Of a DNA stretch of 7,390 nucleotides, positions 5,564 to 7,390 are shown piece by piece; within the stretch, counting starts at the first letter, position 1; each line of letters starts with the position of its first letter. This stretch comes from Candidatus Thioglobus vulcanius (GTDB taxonomy: Bacteria; Pseudomonadota; Gammaproteobacteria; PS1; Pseudothioglobaceae). Below the pieces are notes generated by a model. The model did no database searches and was not told where the DNA came from. It saw only the letters and a list, made by a program, of their open reading frames with translations. Location of the stretch: assembly GCA_910595855.1 (NCBI GenBank), contig CAJVCJ010000081.1:1-7390 (forward strand), written 5' to 3'. Both the position numbers and the translations under genes were made by a program.

Positions 5564-6049
5564 ATGAACTTTCCCATCAAAATTGGTATTCTTTCTGATA
5601 CTCATGGCTTTATCCATGCGCAGATTATTAAGCTTATGGCCCAATGTGACTTTGTCATTCATGCTGGGGATATTATTGACGACGAAACTTTGTCGCTACT
5701 CAAGCCAAAACAACAATTAATCGCCATTCAGGGTAATAACGATAGCCACTTAACTCAGCTTAAAACAGTAGAAAAAATTGATTTACCAGGTGGTCTAATT
5801 TTCGTTGAGCATGGGCATCTGCATGGGCACAAACAGCCTTCACATGACTCTTTAAGAGATGCCTATCCTGAAGCCAAAATGATTGTCTATGGTCACACTC
5901 ATAAACAAATCATTGAGCAGGATTCAACACCTTGGATTGTTAATCCAGGGGCTGGTGGCGTTGAGCGAAATCATGGTAGTTCAAAATGTTTAATTGTTGA
6001 GATTGAAGATAGCCAAGAGTGGAATATCTCCGCTCATAGCTTTAATTAA
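5564..6049 (+). CDS. Metallophosphoesterase, YfcE/MJ0936 type
   Basis: This 161-residue cytosolic phosphodiesterase of the calcineurin-like superfamily is of normal length for the small YfcE/MJ0936 group. The dimetal-site motifs follow in order: SDTHG (Asp12, His14), AGDII (Asp36), QGNND (Asn58), VEHGHLHG (His83) and YGHTHK (His111, His113). NPGAGG near 127-132 matches the family's closing 'NPGS' loop. E. coli YfcE and MJ0936 hydrolyse model phosphodiesters with Mn or other divalent metals, and their natural substrate is not established, so no specific pathway is assigned. The start is fixed because the first conserved strand (KIGILSDTHG) begins only six codons in, and no in-frame alternative lies nearby. 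There is no SD; the promoter sits directly against the ATG. It is a one-gene unit converging on fbp across a 23-bp gap. Confidence 0.92.
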   Translation: MNFPIKIGILSDTHGFIHAQIIKLMAQCDFVIHAGDIIDDETLSLLKPKQQLIAIQGNNDSHLTQLKTVEKIDLPGGLIFVEHGHLHGHKQPSHDSLRDAYPEAKMIVYGHTHKQIIEQDSTPWIVNPGAGGVERNHGSSKCLIVEIEDSQEWNISAHSFN

Positions 6050-6072
6050 ACACTTTTTATGAAAGTTGAGTT

Positions 6073-7062
6073 TTAACTCTTAGTGATATAGTCACCAAAC
6101 ATCGCAACCACTTTCTTAACCTCGTTTTTTGAGCCTAAGATCACTGGAACGCGGTCATGAATTCCTTTAGGATCTACATCTAAAATACACTGATGACCTG
6201 TAGAAGAAAGGCCGCCAGCCTGCTCTACAATCATAGACATCGGATTACCTTCATACATTAAGCGTAATTTACCAGCTTTCGAAGGATCGCGATTGTCATA
6301 TGGGTACATAAAGATGCCGCCTCGAATCAGAATTCTGTGAACTTCTGCAACCATAGATGCCACCCAACGCATGTTATAGCGCTTGCCCAACGGACCCTCT
6401 TCGCCTTGTAAGCAGTGGTCAATATACTCTTTCATTTCTGGCTCCCAAAAACGTTGATTTGACATATTAATGGCAAATTCAGCCGTATCTTCGGTAATTT
6501 TTAATTGCTCTTGAGTTAGTACAAATTCGCCTACATTTGTATCTAGGGTAAATAAATTAACACCCTTTCCAGTCGTCATCACTAGCAATGTAGAAGGGCC
6601 ATATAGCACATAGCCGGCAGCAACTTGGTTACGGCCAGATTGTAAAAATACCGCTTGATCATCGCCTGTTCGAGCATCTTTAGGCGCCTCTAAAATAGAA
6701 AAAATTGTTCCAACAGATAAATTTACATCGATATTTGAAGAGCCATCCAAAGGATCAAATGTAACTAAGTATCGTCCATCAGCATGTCCGGCGATTGTAT
6801 AGTCTTCCTCCTCAGATCCGACACCCTTTACATATGGATTGGCACACAAAATATCTTTTAGCAAGTCATTAGATATAACGTCCAGCATTTTTTGCGTTTC
6901 GCCTTGAATGTTTTCGTCTTCCGTTGCGCCCAAAACACCCGCTAGCGCCCCCTGACCTAACTTGTAAGCAATATCCTTACAAGCAACCATGGTGTCTTTA
7001 ATAACCAGCTCTAATTCTGCACACACGCCATCAGCTGACAATACTTGATCTAGTCTTTTCAT
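6073..7062 (-). CDS. fbp: Fructose-1,6-bisphosphatase, class I
   Basis: This cytosolic enzyme hydrolyses fructose-1,6-bisphosphate to fructose-6-phosphate in gluconeogenesis and, in autotrophs, in the Calvin cycle. Its 329 residues match class I enzymes. Metal and catalytic motifs are intact: GSEEE at 82-86, DPLDGSSN at 103-110 (Asp103, Asp106) and the metal glutamate in VEQAGG at 280. The sugar-phosphate site FMYPYDNRDPSKAGKLRLMYE spans 251-271. The ATG at 7062 has an AAAAGG SD with 7 bases of spacing. Transcription likely starts from the extended -10 element at 7100-7108. It converges on the phosphoesterase gene with no clear hairpin between. It diverges from a PPi-dependent phosphofructokinase acting on the same substrate pair, which suggests joint control of this step. 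Confidence 0.98.
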   Translation of the reverse strand: MKRLDQVLSADGVCAELELVIKDTMVACKDIAYKLGQGALAGVLGATEDENIQGETQKMLDVISNDLLKDILCANPYVKGVGSEEEDYTIAGHADGRYLVTFDPLDGSSNIDVNLSVGTIFSILEAPKDARTGDDQAVFLQSGRNQVAAGYVLYGPSTLLVMTTGKGVNLFTLDTNVGEFVLTQEQLKITEDTAEFAINMSNQRFWEPEMKEYIDHCLQGEEGPLGKRYNMRWVASMVAEVHRILIRGGIFMYPYDNRDPSKAGKLRLMYEGNPMSMIVEQAGGLSSTGHQCILDVDPKGIHDRVPVILGSKNEVKKVVAMFGDYITKS

Positions 7063-7099
7063 TAGGAAACCTTTTAATATAATTTAAAAATACTCTAAT

Positions 7100-7108
7100 A
7101 TTATATCA
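7100..7108 (-). promoter_or_regulatory. Probable extended -10 promoter of fbp
   Basis: The minus strand reads TGATATAAT, a perfect extended -10 element, about 38 bases before the fbp ATG. No good -35 is seen, which is common for extended -10 promoters. Just upstream on that strand lies an inverted repeat, ATTACT-N8-AGTAAT (7108-7127 on the plus strand), that overlaps the promoter's upstream edge and could be an operator. Confidence 0.6.
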
Positions 7109-7229
7109 TTACTACCCCTAAAGTAATACAACAAATACCCACAAAAAAGAATTTATTGATGAGTTCTTATTACCTAAGAGATACATGTCGTTATCACCAT
7201 AAAATAATGTGCCAAAAAAGTGTAGTCGG

Positions 7230-7235
7230 TATAAT
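7230..7235 (+). promoter_or_regulatory. Probable -10 element for the PPi-phosphofructokinase gene
   Basis: A perfect TATAAT lies 33 bases before the ATG at 7269 and would give a leader of about 25-28 bases containing the SD AGGAA (7259-7263). No convincing -35 is present 16-18 bases upstream. The 7063-7268 region between the two divergent genes shows no ORF of its own. It holds only these promoter elements and weak AT-rich repeats. Confidence 0.5.
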
Positions 7236-7268
7236 TGTTATTTTTTTTACAAGTAAATAGGAACAACC

Positions 7269-7390
7269 ATGAAAAATGCTTTTTATGCACAATCAGGCGG
7301 TGTAACTGCAGTAATCAACTCTTCAGCATGTGGCGTTATTGAAACAGCTCGCAAATATCCAGACAAGATCGGTAAAGTATATGCTGGTCA
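7269..7390 (+). CDS. PPi-dependent 6-phosphofructokinase, N-terminal part (3' end outside window)
   Basis: The first 40 codons encode the opening of a phosphofructokinase. NAFYAQSGGVTAVINSSACG (3-22) holds the nucleotide/PPi-loop region. The 'YAQSGGVTAVIN' form followed by CGVIETARK is the one I know from pyrophosphate-dependent enzymes of methanotrophs and sulfur-oxidising gammaproteobacteria, whereas ATP-dependent PfkA usually begins 'IGVLTSGGDAPGMN'. The enzyme reversibly interconverts fructose-6-phosphate plus PPi with fructose-1,6-bisphosphate plus phosphate in the cytosol. The ATG has an AGGAA SD 5 bases upstream. The decisive residues that separate PPi from ATP use lie beyond the window, so cofactor choice is inferred from the N-terminal pattern only. 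Confidence 0.85.
   Translation, partial: MKNAFYAQSGGVTAVINSSACGVIETARKYPDKIGKVYAG

Noticed and set aside
7131..7200. AAGAA...TTCTT and other short repeats between fbp and the kinase as a riboswitch or small RNA
   Set aside because: The arms are only 5 bp with a 12-base loop, and there is no conserved motif or terminator to support an RNA element.

Overview
The window is an AT-rich stretch (about 40 % GC by eye) of a bacterial chromosome made of ordinary housekeeping and redox genes. The gene set suggests a gammaproteobacterium. A pyrophosphate-dependent phosphofructokinase beside a class I fructose-1,6-bisphosphatase, an AT-rich genome, a YrfG-type nucleotidase, a small SCP2 protein and a rubredoxin/peroxiredoxin pair fit the marine sulfur-oxidising SUP05/Thioglobus group and its relatives. 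That placement is an inference from gene content and remembered protein similarity, not a measured match.

Layout. Positions 1-294 (+) hold the C-terminal end of a metallo-beta-lactamase-fold hydrolase, closed by a strong hairpin terminator (315-344). Positions 371-562 (-) hold a decayed remnant of a TRIC/UPF0126 (YicG-like) membrane protein, broken by an in-frame TGA and missing its N-terminal part. Next on the minus strand come a small glutaredoxin (564-812), leuB (814-1887), an unlisted 54-residue rubredoxin (1928-2092) and a typical 2-Cys peroxiredoxin (2165-2764), which has its own terminator (2122-2146). A divergent promoter region (2765-2892) separates these from cysS (2893-4281, +), whose 3' end overlaps a YrfG-like HAD nucleotidase (4256-4945, +). 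This pair converges on an SCP2-domain protein (4994-5398, -) across a shared hairpin (4950-4968). The SCP2 gene diverges from a YfcE/MJ0936-type metallophosphoesterase (5564-6049, +), which converges on fbp (6073-7062, -). Finally fbp diverges from the start of a PPi-dependent phosphofructokinase gene (7269 to the window end, +).

How the genes fit together. fbp and the PPi-PFK act on the same fructose-6-phosphate/fructose-1,6-bisphosphate pair and face away from a common 206-bp regulatory region. This is the natural control point between glycolysis, gluconeogenesis and, in an autotroph, the Calvin cycle. Rubredoxin, 2-Cys peroxiredoxin and glutaredoxin form a loose redox/peroxide-defence group around leuB. 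cysS and the HAD protein are probably translationally coupled. The remaining genes look like independent short transcription units.

The most noteworthy signals are small: the TRIC-family pseudogene, an apparently leaderless mRNA for the phosphoesterase, an SD-less short leader for cysS, a 17-codon ORF with a perfect 9-bp inverted repeat directly ahead of the SCP2 gene, and the fbp/PPi-PFK pairing. I see no evidence of a mobile element, CRISPR array, RNA gene, defence system or other novel multi-gene system here.
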